A stretch of DNA of 64,000 nucleotides from Pseudomonas guariconensis. GTDB lineage: Bacteria; Pseudomonadota; Gammaproteobacteria; Pseudomonadales; Pseudomonadaceae. A model generated the notes under the pieces. It was not told where the DNA came from. It made no database searches and was given only the letters and a program-made list of their open reading frames with translations. Position numbers and translations under genes: made by a program. Positions 7,082-14,776 of this stretch are shown piece after piece (within the stretch, counting starts at the first letter, position 1; every line of letters begins with the position of its first letter). Location of the stretch: NCBI RefSeq assembly GCF_900102675.1, contig NZ_FMYX01000008.1, forward strand, positions 199,172 through 263,171. The letters run 5' to 3'.

Positions 7082-9304
7082 ATGAGCTTCGGCGCCGATG
7101 AAGAAATCCTCCAGGATTTCCTGGTAGAGGCCGGCGAAATCCTCGAGCAACTGTCCGAGCAATTGGTCGAGCTGGAAAGCCGACCGGAAGATGCGGACCT
7201 GCTCAATGCGATCTTCCGCGGTTTTCACACTGTAAAAGGGGGCGCCGGCTTCCTTCAGCTCAATGAGCTGGTGGAGTGCTGCCATATCGCCGAGAACGTG
7301 TTCGACATCCTGCGCAAAGGTGAGCGCCGGGTCGATGCGGAATTGATGGATGTGGTGCTCGAGGCACTGGATACGGTCAACAGCATGTTTGGCCAGGTGC
7401 GCGAGCGCAGCGACATTACCCCGGCCACGCCGGAGTTGCTGGCCGCACTGTCGCGTCTGGCCGAGCCGGCCGGTGCCGAGGCCCCAGCGCCTGCGGCCCA
7501 GGCTCCAGCCGTCGCCGAAGCCGAGCCTGCGGTCGAGCCCGACATCACCGATAGCGAGTTCGAACAACTGCTCGACTCGCTCGATGCGGTGAAGGCCCAG
7601 GCCGAGGCTACCGAACAGCTGCAGGGTGAGGTCGCGGGAAGCGACAGCGACGAGATCACCGATGCCGAGTTCGAGTCGCTGCTCGATCAGTTGCATGGCA
7701 AAGGCCAGTTTTCTGCCCAGACGCCTGCGCCTGTGTCGGCTGACAGCGTCGCGGCGCCGAGCAGCGATGAAATCACCGACGATGAATTCGAAGCGTTGCT
7801 CGATCAGTTGCACGGCAAGGGCACCTTCGCCGCCGATGCACTGCCCGGCGCCACGGCCCAGGCACCTGCTTCGGTCGAGGCGGGCGCCCAAAGTGGTGAC
7901 ATCACCGAGCACGAATTCGAAGCTTTGCTGGATCAGCTACACGGCAAAGGCAAGTTCTCCAGTGACGCGGCCGTGGCTGCGCCTGAGGCCGTGGCGGCCT
8001 CTGCCGTGGCCAAGGCCGACAGCAAGCCTGTCGCCAAGCCTGAACCGGCGCCGGTGGCCAAGCCTGCGGCTGCCAAACCGGCCGCGCCGGCCCGCGCAGC
8101 AGCCCCAGCCGCCGAAAAGCCTACGGCCAGCGAAGCGGAAACCACTGTGCGGGTCGACACCGCGCGCCTGGACGAGATCATGAACATGGTCGGCGAACTG
8201 GTGCTGGTGCGTAACCGTCTGGTACGCCTGGGCCTGAACAGCGGCGATGAGGCCATGTCCAAGGCTGTGTCCAACCTCGACGTGGTCACCGCCGACCTGC
8301 AGACCGCGGTCATGAAGACCCGCATGCAGCCCATCAAGAAGGTCTTCGGCCGCTTCCCACGGCTGGTTCGCGACTTGGCCCGCCAGCTCAAGAAGGAAAT
8401 CAACTTGGAGCTGGTCGGTGAGGACACCGACCTGGACAAGAACCTGGTCGAGGCCTTGGCCGACCCGCTGGTGCACTTGGTACGCAACGCCGTCGACCAT
8501 GGCATCGAAATGCCCGAGGAGCGCGAAGGCGCCGGCAAGGCACGGACCGGCCACGTGGTGCTGTCGGCCGAGCAGGAAGGCGACCACATCCTGCTGTCGA
8601 TCTCCGACGACGGCAAGGGCATGGACCCTAACATCCTGCGGGCCAAGGCTGTCGAAAAGGGCCTGATGGACAAGGATGCCGCCGATCGCCTGAGCGAATC
8701 CGATTGCTACAACCTGATCTTCGCGCCGGGCTTTTCCACCAAGACCGAGATCTCCGACGTGTCCGGTCGCGGTGTGGGCATGGACGTGGTCAAGACCAAG
8801 ATCTCCCAGCTCAACGGCTCGATCAACATCTTCTCGGCCAAGGGCCAGGGTTCGAAGATCGTCATCAAGGTGCCCTTGACGCTGGCGATAATGCCGACCT
8901 TGATGGTGATGCTGGGCAACCAGGCGTTCGCCTTCCCGCTGGTCAACGTCAACGAGATCTTCCACCTGGACCTGTCGCGCACCAACGTGGTCGACGGCCA
9001 GGAAGTGGTGATCGTGCGCGACAAGGCGCTGCCACTGTTCTATCTCAAGCGGTGGCTGGTCCAGGACCAGGTGCATGAGGAGCAGCGCGAAGGCCACGTG
9101 GTGATCCTGTCGGTCGGCACCCAGCGTATCGGCTTCGTGGTCGATCAGCTGGTGGGCCAGGAAGAGGTGGTGATCAAGCCGCTGGGCAAGATGCTCCAGG
9201 GCACCCCGGGCATGTCCGGCGCGACCATCACCGGCGACGGTCGCATCGCGTTGATCCTCGATGTGCCGAGCATGCTCAAGCGTTACGCCGCCCGGCGAAT
9301 TTGA
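7082..9304 (+). CDS. cheA: Chemotaxis histidine kinase CheA
   Basis: A 740-residue hybrid-type CheA that phosphorylates CheY and CheB. The HPt domain is N-terminal, with the phosphorylated His49 in AIFRGFHTVKGGAGFL. A long linker (about 130-345) follows. The dimerisation domain starts at VRVDTARLDEIMNMVGELVL. The ATPase domain has the N box (LVHLVRNAVDHGIE), G1 (DDGKGMDP), F box (APGFST) and G2 (GRGVGMDVVKTKI). A CheW-like domain ends the protein. The linker holds three near-identical copies of ITDxEFExLLDQLHGKGxF (about residues 188, 228 and 272) plus a worn fourth (about 155), separated by Ala/Pro stretches. These look like docking repeats, perhaps for ParP. Confidence 0.97.
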   Translation: MSFGADEEILQDFLVEAGEILEQLSEQLVELESRPEDADLLNAIFRGFHTVKGGAGFLQLNELVECCHIAENVFDILRKGERRVDAELMDVVLEALDTVNSMFGQVRERSDITPATPELLAALSRLAEPAGAEAPAPAAQAPAVAEAEPAVEPDITDSEFEQLLDSLDAVKAQAEATEQLQGEVAGSDSDEITDAEFESLLDQLHGKGQFSAQTPAPVSADSVAAPSSDEITDDEFEALLDQLHGKGTFAADALPGATAQAPASVEAGAQSGDITEHEFEALLDQLHGKGKFSSDAAVAAPEAVAASAVAKADSKPVAKPEPAPVAKPAAAKPAAPARAAAPAAEKPTASEAETTVRVDTARLDEIMNMVGELVLVRNRLVRLGLNSGDEAMSKAVSNLDVVTADLQTAVMKTRMQPIKKVFGRFPRLVRDLARQLKKEINLELVGEDTDLDKNLVEALADPLVHLVRNAVDHGIEMPEEREGAGKARTGHVVLSAEQEGDHILLSISDDGKGMDPNILRAKAVEKGLMDKDAADRLSESDCYNLIFAPGFSTKTEISDVSGRGVGMDVVKTKISQLNGSINIFSAKGQGSKIVIKVPLTLAIMPTLMVMLGNQAFAFPLVNVNEIFHLDLSRTNVVDGQEVVIVRDKALPLFYLKRWLVQDQVHEEQREGHVVILSVGTQRIGFVVDQLVGQEEVVIKPLGKMLQGTPGMSGATITGDGRIALILDVPSMLKRYAARRI

Positions 9305-9349
9305 TTTCGGTGGCGCACCTTGGCGGTTGCGCCGCCTAATGGAGTGTTT

Positions 9350-10471
9350 ATGGCAGTCAAGGTCCTGGTGGTGGATGATTCCGGTTTCTTCCGCCGCCGC
9401 GTCTCGGAAATTCTCTCGGCCGACCCGACTATCCAGGTCGTGGGTACCGCGACAAATGGCAAGGAAGCGATCGACCAGGCAATCGCCCTCAAGCCGGATG
9501 TCATCACCATGGACTATGAAATGCCCATGATGGATGGCATCACGGCAGTGCGGCACATCATGCAGCGCTGCCCGACGCCGGTATTGATGTTCTCCTCGCT
9601 GACCCACGAAGGCGCCCGGGTCACCCTCGACGCCCTGGATGCCGGCGCGGTGGACTACCTGCCGAAGAACTTCGAGGACATCTCGCGCAACCCGGACAAA
9701 GTCCGGCAGTTGCTGTGCGAGAAGGTCCACACCATTTCGCGCAGCAACCGCCGGTTCGGCGGTTTCGCGACGGCGAGCCCGGCGCCTGCGCCTGCCAGCC
9801 ATGCACCGACCAGCAGCTTCGCAAGCCCTTCGACGGCTCGCGTTTCGACCCCGGCTGCGTCTGTGGCCCGTCCGGCGTCCAGCAGCCATTCGCCAGCACC
9901 CAAGCGCAAGCCCTACAAGTTGGTCGCCATTGGCACGTCCACCGGCGGCCCGGTGGCGCTGCAGCGGGTGCTGACGCAACTGCCGGCCAGCTTCCCGGCG
10001 CCGATCGTGCTGATCCAGCACATGCCGGCGGCCTTCACCAAGGCCTTTGCCGAGCGCCTGGACAAACTGTGCAAGATCAGTGTCAAGGAAGCCGAGGATG
10101 GCGACATGCTGCGCCCGGGGTTGGCCCTGCTGGCCCCTGGCGGCAAGCAGATGATGATCGACGGCCGTGGCGCGGTGAAGATCCTGCCGGGCGATGAGCG
10201 CCTGAACTACAAGCCCTGCGTGGATATCACGTTCGGCTCGGCGGCCAAGTCCTATGGAGACAAGGTCCTGTCTGTGGTTCTCACCGGCATGGGCGCTGAC
10301 GGTCGCGAAGGGGCCCGCCTGCTCAAGCAGGGCGGCAGCACCGTCTGGGCCCAGGATGAGGCCAGCTGCGTGATCTATGGCATGCCGATGGCCATCGTCA
10401 AGGCCAACCTGGCCGATGCAGTTTACAGCCTGGACGAGATCGGCAAGCATCTGGTCGAGGCGTGCGTCTGA
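9350..10471 (+). CDS. cheB: Chemotaxis glutamate methylesterase/deamidase CheB
   Basis: A 373-residue two-domain protein that removes methyl groups from chemoreceptors. The receiver domain opens MAVKVLVVDDSGFFRRRVS, with the phosphorylated Asp55 in VITMDYEMPMMDG. After a long Ala/Ser/Pro linker (about 135-185), the catalytic domain has the nucleophile Ser in IGTSTGGPVALQ, the IQHMPAAFTKAFAERL segment and the Asp in TGMGADGREGARLLK. The start is ATG 9350, preceded by GGAG; the in-frame TTG 9320 has no such site. Its TGA overlaps the motC ATG by one base. Confidence 0.96.
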   Translation: MAVKVLVVDDSGFFRRRVSEILSADPTIQVVGTATNGKEAIDQAIALKPDVITMDYEMPMMDGITAVRHIMQRCPTPVLMFSSLTHEGARVTLDALDAGAVDYLPKNFEDISRNPDKVRQLLCEKVHTISRSNRRFGGFATASPAPAPASHAPTSSFASPSTARVSTPAASVARPASSSHSPAPKRKPYKLVAIGTSTGGPVALQRVLTQLPASFPAPIVLIQHMPAAFTKAFAERLDKLCKISVKEAEDGDMLRPGLALLAPGGKQMMIDGRGAVKILPGDERLNYKPCVDITFGSAAKSYGDKVLSVVLTGMGADGREGARLLKQGGSTVWAQDEASCVIYGMPMAIVKANLADAVYSLDEIGKHLVEACV

Positions 10472-11211
10472 TGGATGTCCTGAGCCTGATTGGCCTGATC
10501 CTCGCGTTCGTCGCCATCGTCGGCGGCAACTTCCTGGAAGGCGGCCATGTCGGTGCCTTGCTCAACGGCCCGGCGGCGTTGATCGTGCTGGGCGGTACCC
10601 TGGCGGCGGCGCTGCTGCAGTCGCCGCTGTCGGCCTTCAAGCGGGCATTGCAGATCCTGCGCTGGATTTTCTTCCCGCCGCGCGTTGACCTGCCCGGCGG
10701 TATCGATCGGGTCGTCAACTGGAGCCTGACCGCGCGCAAGGAAGGCCTGCTGGGTCTTGAAGGGGTGGCGGACGCCGAACCCGACCCGTATGCGCGCAAG
10801 GGCCTGCAACTGCTGGTGGACGGCGCGGAGCCCGAGTCGATCCGCAGCATCCTCGAGGTCGACTTCCTGACCCAGGAGAGTCGCGACATCCAAGCGGCCA
10901 AGGTGTTCGAAAGCATGGGCGGCTATGCGCCGACCATCGGCATCATCGGCGCGGTCATGGGCTTGATCCATGTGATGGGCAATCTGGCCGACCCATCTCA
11001 GCTGGGCAATGGCATTGCGGTGGCTTTCGTCGCCACCATCTATGGCGTGGCCAGCGCCAACCTGATCCTGCTGCCGATCGCCAACAAGCTCAAGGCCATC
11101 GCGCTGCGCCAGTCGCGCTACCGCGAAATGCTGCTCGAAGGCCTGCTGTCGATCGCAGAAGGGGAGAACCCACGCTCGATCGAGCTGAAGCTGCAAGGCT
11201 TCATGGAGTAA
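10471..11211 (+). CDS. motC: Flagellar motor stator protein MotC (MotA family)
   Basis: A 246-residue MotA-type stator subunit. Two N-terminal hydrophobic segments (MDVLSLIGLILAFVAIVGG and the ALIVLGGTLAAALLQ stretch) and two later ones (IGIIGAVMGLIHVMGNL and VAFVATIYGVASANLILLPI) give the four membrane passes of the family, with the charged cytoplasmic loop between passes 2 and 3. With MotD it forms the second stator set of Pseudomonas, which supports swarming; MotAB lies elsewhere. The ATG overlaps the end of cheB and motD follows after three bases, so cheB, motC and motD are tightly coupled. Confidence 0.96.
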   Translation: MDVLSLIGLILAFVAIVGGNFLEGGHVGALLNGPAALIVLGGTLAAALLQSPLSAFKRALQILRWIFFPPRVDLPGGIDRVVNWSLTARKEGLLGLEGVADAEPDPYARKGLQLLVDGAEPESIRSILEVDFLTQESRDIQAAKVFESMGGYAPTIGIIGAVMGLIHVMGNLADPSQLGNGIAVAFVATIYGVASANLILLPIANKLKAIALRQSRYREMLLEGLLSIAEGENPRSIELKLQGFME

Positions 11212-11214
11212 GCC

Positions 11215-12072
11215 ATGGCCCGCCGTCGTCACACCGAGGAACACGAAAACCACGAACGCTGGCTGGTGTCGTACGCCGACTTCATCACCTTGCTGTTCGC
11301 CTTCTTCGTGGTCATGTATTCGATCTCCTCGATCAACGAGGGCAAGTACAAGGTCATCTCCCAGGCTCTGCTCGGCGTATTCAACGACCCTGAGCGCAGC
11401 ATGAAGCCCATCCCGATCGGCGATGAGCGCCCGCTCAGCGTCAAACCCGCCGAGCCGCTGATCAAGGACAGCGAGCAAACCGACGCAGGCCTTGCCCAGA
11501 GCAATGCCGACCCGTTGAAGACCATTAGCGATGACGTGCGCGACGCCTTTGGCGACCTGATCAAATCCGACCAAATGACCGTGCGCGGCAACGAACTGTG
11601 GGTCGAGATCGAGCTCAACTCATCGCTGCTGTTCGGCAGCGGTGACGCCATGCCCAGCGACACAGCGTTCTCGATCATCGAGAAGGTGGCCAACATCCTC
11701 AAGCCTTACGCCAACCCGGTGCACGTCGAAGGGTTCACTGACAACCTGCCGATCCGTACCGCTCAATACCCGACCAATTGGGAGCTGTCCTCTGCCCGAG
11801 CGGCGAGCATCGTCCGCCTGCTGGCGATGAACGGTGTGAACCCGGCGCGCATGGCCTCGGTGGGGTATGGCGAGTACCAGCCGGTGGCCAGCAACGAGAC
11901 GGCCGAAGGGCGGGCGCGTAACCGTCGAGTGGTGCTGGTGATTTCCCGCAACCTGGAAGTACGCCGCAGCCTGACCGGGTCCGGTAGCGCCAATGCCACG
12001 CCGGACGCGGCCTTGCGGCGGGCTGGCACACAAACTGCACCGACAACGCCTGCACCGGCGGTTGGGGGCTGA
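11215..12072 (+). CDS. motD: Flagellar motor stator protein MotD (MotB family, OmpA-like)
   Basis: A 285-residue MotB-type stator subunit with one membrane anchor (SYADFITLLFAFFVVMYSIS), in which the Asp is the proton-binding residue, then a linker and a peptidoglycan-binding OmpA domain (VEGFTDNLPIRT, then NWELSSARAASIVRLLAMNG, GYGEYQPVASN and RNRRVVLVI). It anchors MotC to the cell wall. The last ~35 residues are Ala/Thr/Pro-rich and probably disordered. A 77-base gap separates it from parC. Confidence 0.96.
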   Translation: MARRRHTEEHENHERWLVSYADFITLLFAFFVVMYSISSINEGKYKVISQALLGVFNDPERSMKPIPIGDERPLSVKPAEPLIKDSEQTDAGLAQSNADPLKTISDDVRDAFGDLIKSDQMTVRGNELWVEIELNSSLLFGSGDAMPSDTAFSIIEKVANILKPYANPVHVEGFTDNLPIRTAQYPTNWELSSARAASIVRLLAMNGVNPARMASVGYGEYQPVASNETAEGRARNRRVVLVISRNLEVRRSLTGSGSANATPDAALRRAGTQTAPTTPAPAVGG

Positions 12073-12149
12073 GCCCGTCAATTGTCCGTCACTGAATTCA
12101 AACCGTTCCCGGCAGGGCAGGCGGCCATTGCGGGGGGAAGCAACGCACG

Positions 12150-12938
12150 ATGAGAGTCTGGGCAGTAGCCAATCAAAAAGGTGGCGTCGGCAAGACCACC
12201 ACCACCATCGCCTTGGCCGGGTTGCTGGCCGAAGCGGGCAAGCGCGTGGTCGTCGTCGACCTCGACCCGCACGGCTCGATGACCAGCTACTTCGGGCACA
12301 ACCCTGATGCCCTGGAGCACAGCTGCTACGACCTGTTCCTGCACAAGGGCACGGTGCCCGAGGGCTTGCCAGGACAACTGTTGCTGCCCACCAGCGACGA
12401 GCGTATCTCGCTGCTGCCTTCGAGCACCGCATTGGCCGTGCTCGAACGCCAGTCGCCGGGGCAGAGTGGCTTGGGCCTGGTGATCGCCAAGAGTCTGGCG
12501 CAGCTGTGGCAGGATTTCGACTTCGCCCTGATCGACAGCCCTCCGCTTTTGGGGGTGCTGATGGTCAATGCCCTGGCTGCCAGCCAGCAGTTGGTGATCC
12601 CGGTGCAAACCGAGTTTCTCGCGGTCAAGGGCCTGGAGCGCATGGTCGGGACATTGGCCATGGTCAACCGCTCGCGGCGCCAGGCGCTGCCCTACCAGAT
12701 CGTGCCGACCTTGTTCGACCGTCGCACCCAGGCGTCTCTTGGCACGCTCAAGGTCTTGCGTGACAGCTATGGTGAGCAGGTCTGGCAAGGCTACATCCCG
12801 GTCGACACGCGCCTGCGCGATGCCAGCCGGGCGGGGGTCACACCTTCGCAGTTCGATGGCAAGAGCCGGGGGCTGATCGCCTACCGGGCACTGCTCAAGC
12901 ATCTGTTGACCTACAAACCCGCATTGCAGGTGGCCTGA
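12150..12938 (+). CDS. parC: ParA-like ATPase ParC, polar positioning of chemotaxis arrays
   Basis: A 262-residue ParA-family ATPase with Walker A KGGVGKTTTTIALAGLLAE near residues 10-28, switch I VVDLDPHGSMTSYFG, and Walker B ALIDSPPLLGVLMVNAL. Coded between motCD and two CheW-domain genes, it matches the chemotaxis-linked ParA (ParC) that holds chemoreceptor arrays at the flagellated pole in polarly flagellated gammaproteobacteria; it is not a plasmid or chromosome partition gene, since no ParB follows. Its stop overlaps the ATG of parP (ATGA). Confidence 0.9.
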   Translation: MRVWAVANQKGGVGKTTTTIALAGLLAEAGKRVVVVDLDPHGSMTSYFGHNPDALEHSCYDLFLHKGTVPEGLPGQLLLPTSDERISLLPSSTALAVLERQSPGQSGLGLVIAKSLAQLWQDFDFALIDSPPLLGVLMVNALAASQQLVIPVQTEFLAVKGLERMVGTLAMVNRSRRQALPYQIVPTLFDRRTQASLGTLKVLRDSYGEQVWQGYIPVDTRLRDASRAGVTPSQFDGKSRGLIAYRALLKHLLTYKPALQVA

Positions 12939-13816
12939 TGAACCCAGCACGGCAGACCACCACCAAGCCGCAATTGGCCTTGCAGTCCTACCTCGATGGC
13001 CTGTTGCAGGACGCCACCGAGGAGCTCGATGCGCCCCAAGCGCCGGCTGAAGAGGCGATCGTCGATGAATTCGCCGCCGCGGTGCGTGAGGAGCAAGCCA
13101 GGGACGCTGAGCGTCAGGCCGCCCCAGCAGCAGTTGTTGCGCGACCCTTCGCCGAGCCCAGTGCAGTGGCCGTGTTGCCAACGGTCCTGAAACCGGTCGA
13201 GGTGACGCCGGAGCCTGCGGCCGTCAACGTCGAACCCGAAACTCCAGCAGTCGAGGCCCAGGCAATCGAGCCGGTGGCGCCACTGGTGGATGTCTACCTG
13301 CCGGCCGCCAATCCTCCTGTGCCACCGGCGACGGTGGACGGTCGCCCGGCCTGGGCGGCAGAGCCCTTCGAGTGCTTGCTGTTCGATGTCGCAGGGCTGA
13401 CCCTGGCGGTGCCGCTGGTCTGCCTGGGCTCGATCTACAGCCTGGCGGGTCAGGAGTTGACGCCGCTGTTCGGCCAGCCTGACTGGTTCCTGGGCATCCT
13501 TACGTGCCAGGCGGGCAATCTCAAGGTCCTGGATACCGCGCGCTGGGTCATGCCCGACCGCTATCGCGACGATTTCCGCCAGGGCCTGCAGTACGTGATT
13601 TCCGTCCAGGGCTATGAATGGGGGCTGGCCGTGCATCAGGTCAGCCGCTCCCTGCGCCTGGACCCGGCCGAGATCAAGTGGCGCAGCCAGCGTGGCCAGC
13701 GGCCCTGGCTGGCCGGCACCGTGATCGAACACATGTGCGCCTTGCTCGATGTCGCTGAACTGGCCGAGCTGATCGCCAGCGGCGCCGTCAAGCAAATGCA
13801 TGCCAAACACCAATGA
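12938..13816 (+). CDS. parP: CheW-domain protein ParP, partner of ParC and CheA
   Basis: A 292-residue protein with a long acidic, Ala/Pro/Val/Glu-rich N-terminal half (about residues 15-135) and a C-terminal CheW-like domain starting near EPFECLLFDVAGLTLAVPLV and including LFGQPDWFLGILTCQAGNLK and SVQGYEWGLAVHQVSRSLRL. The place after parC and before cheW is that of ParP, which links the ParC ATPase to CheA and keeps arrays at the pole. The family role is inferred from position plus the CheW-like fold. A pair of small hairpins separates it from cheW. Confidence 0.85.
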   Translation: MNPARQTTTKPQLALQSYLDGLLQDATEELDAPQAPAEEAIVDEFAAAVREEQARDAERQAAPAAVVARPFAEPSAVAVLPTVLKPVEVTPEPAAVNVEPETPAVEAQAIEPVAPLVDVYLPAANPPVPPATVDGRPAWAAEPFECLLFDVAGLTLAVPLVCLGSIYSLAGQELTPLFGQPDWFLGILTCQAGNLKVLDTARWVMPDRYRDDFRQGLQYVISVQGYEWGLAVHQVSRSLRLDPAEIKWRSQRGQRPWLAGTVIEHMCALLDVAELAELIASGAVKQMHAKHQ

Positions 13817-13821
13817 CTGAA

Positions 13822-13870
13822 GGCCACAACTGCCGTGGCCATAGCGAGCACACCGCCAATGGCGGATTTT
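13822..13870 (+). terminator. Two small hairpins between parP and cheW
   Basis: GGCCAC-AACTGCC-GTGGCC (13822-13840) and CCGCC-AAT-GGCGG followed by ATTTTG (13853-13870) lie in the 67-base gap. The second resembles a weak intrinsic terminator and could reduce read-through from the parP transcript into cheW. Confidence 0.4.
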
Positions 13871-13883
13871 GAGGGGTAGGGGA

Positions 13884-14363
13884 ATGAAAAAGTCGTCTGC
13901 ACAAGGTTCCGAAGATCCGATCCTGCAATGGGTAACCTTCCGCCTGGACAATGAGTCCTATGGCATCAACGTCATGCAGGTGCAGGAAGTCCTGCGCTAT
14001 ACCGAGATCGCTCCGGTGCCTGGTGCGCCGAGCTACGTGCTGGGCATCATCAACCTGCGCGGCAACGTGGTCACGGTGATCGACACCCGTCAGCGTTTCG
14101 GTCTGATGCCGACCGAAGTCACTGACAACACCCGCATCGTCATCATCGAGGCGGACAAGCAAGTGGTGGGCATCTTGGTCGACAGCGTGGCCGAAGTGGT
14201 CTACCTGCGTCAGTCCGAGATCGAGACCGCGCCGAATGTCGGCAACGAAGAGTCGGCCAAGTTCATCCAGGGCGTGTGCAACAAGAACGGCGAGCTGCTG
14301 ATTCTGGTCGAGCTGGACAAAATGATGACCGAGGAAGAGTGGTCCGAGCTGGAGAACATCTGA
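13884..14363 (+). CDS. cheW: Chemotaxis coupling protein CheW
   Basis: A 159-residue CheW that bridges chemoreceptors and CheA. It has the CheW fold motifs WVTFRLDNESYGINVMQVQE, LRYTEIAPVPGAPSYVLGII, NLRGNVVTVIDTRQRFG and VGILVDSVAEVVYL, and ends in ELLILVELDKMMTEEEWSEL. The ATG at 13884 is used because AGGGGTAGGGGA lies directly before it; the in-frame TTG 13869 would place this ribosome site inside the gene. A DUF2802 gene starts two bases after the stop. Confidence 0.96.
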   Translation: MKKSSAQGSEDPILQWVTFRLDNESYGINVMQVQEVLRYTEIAPVPGAPSYVLGIINLRGNVVTVIDTRQRFGLMPTEVTDNTRIVIIEADKQVVGILVDSVAEVVYLRQSEIETAPNVGNEESAKFIQGVCNKNGELLILVELDKMMTEEEWSELENI

Positions 14364-14364
14364 G

Positions 14365-14760
14365 TTGATTTTCGAGGCTGCTGTCGTTTTCCTGGCGCTG
14401 CTCTGGGCCCTGAGCCTGTGGTTCTTCCTCAACTACAGCAAGCGCCAGCGTGAGCTGGCGGCCCAGCAGGCCCAGGGCGATGCGCTGCGAGACCAGCGCA
14501 TCAAGGACCTGGCCAAGCGTCTGGATGACTACCAGAACGGCACGGTGCGCATGGGCGAGGCGATCCATGAATTGCGCGCAGTGCTCGCGCCGTTGCCGGA
14601 TAAACTCCAGCAACTGGAGCAGCGCGACCCCAACAGCGTGACGTTCACCCAGGCGGCCAAGCTGGTGGGCATGGGGGCCAGCATCGATGAGCTGACCCGC
14701 ACCTGTGGCCTGACCCAAGCCGAGGCGGAGCTGATGAGCAAGCTGCACCGCGGCGAATGA
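14365..14760 (+). CDS. DUF2802 protein with an N-terminal membrane anchor
   Basis: A 131-residue protein of the DUF2802 family, usually found directly after cheW in Pseudomonas. It starts with TTG (14365), two bases after the cheW stop. Residues 2-25 (IFEAAVVFLALLWALSLWFF) are a membrane anchor; a coiled-coil follows (about 27-90), and the C-terminal third (FTQAAKLVGMGASIDELTRT, then CGLTQAEAELMSKLHRG) looks like a small helix-turn-helix module of the kind that ends many Pseudomonas polarity proteins. The function is not established; a role in the membrane attachment of the chemotaxis machinery is only inferred from position. It converges with the next gene across 16 bases. Confidence 0.85.
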   Translation: MIFEAAVVFLALLWALSLWFFLNYSKRQRELAAQQAQGDALRDQRIKDLAKRLDDYQNGTVRMGEAIHELRAVLAPLPDKLQQLEQRDPNSVTFTQAAKLVGMGASIDELTRTCGLTQAEAELMSKLHRGE

Positions 14761-14776
14761 CGGGTCGCCTCGCGCT

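Noticed and set aside
7937..10450. Very long minus-strand frame opposite cheA/cheB (837 codons)
   Set aside because: Same kind of antisense shadow; the residues are repetitive His/Gln/Asp/Arg and the plus strand is fully explained.
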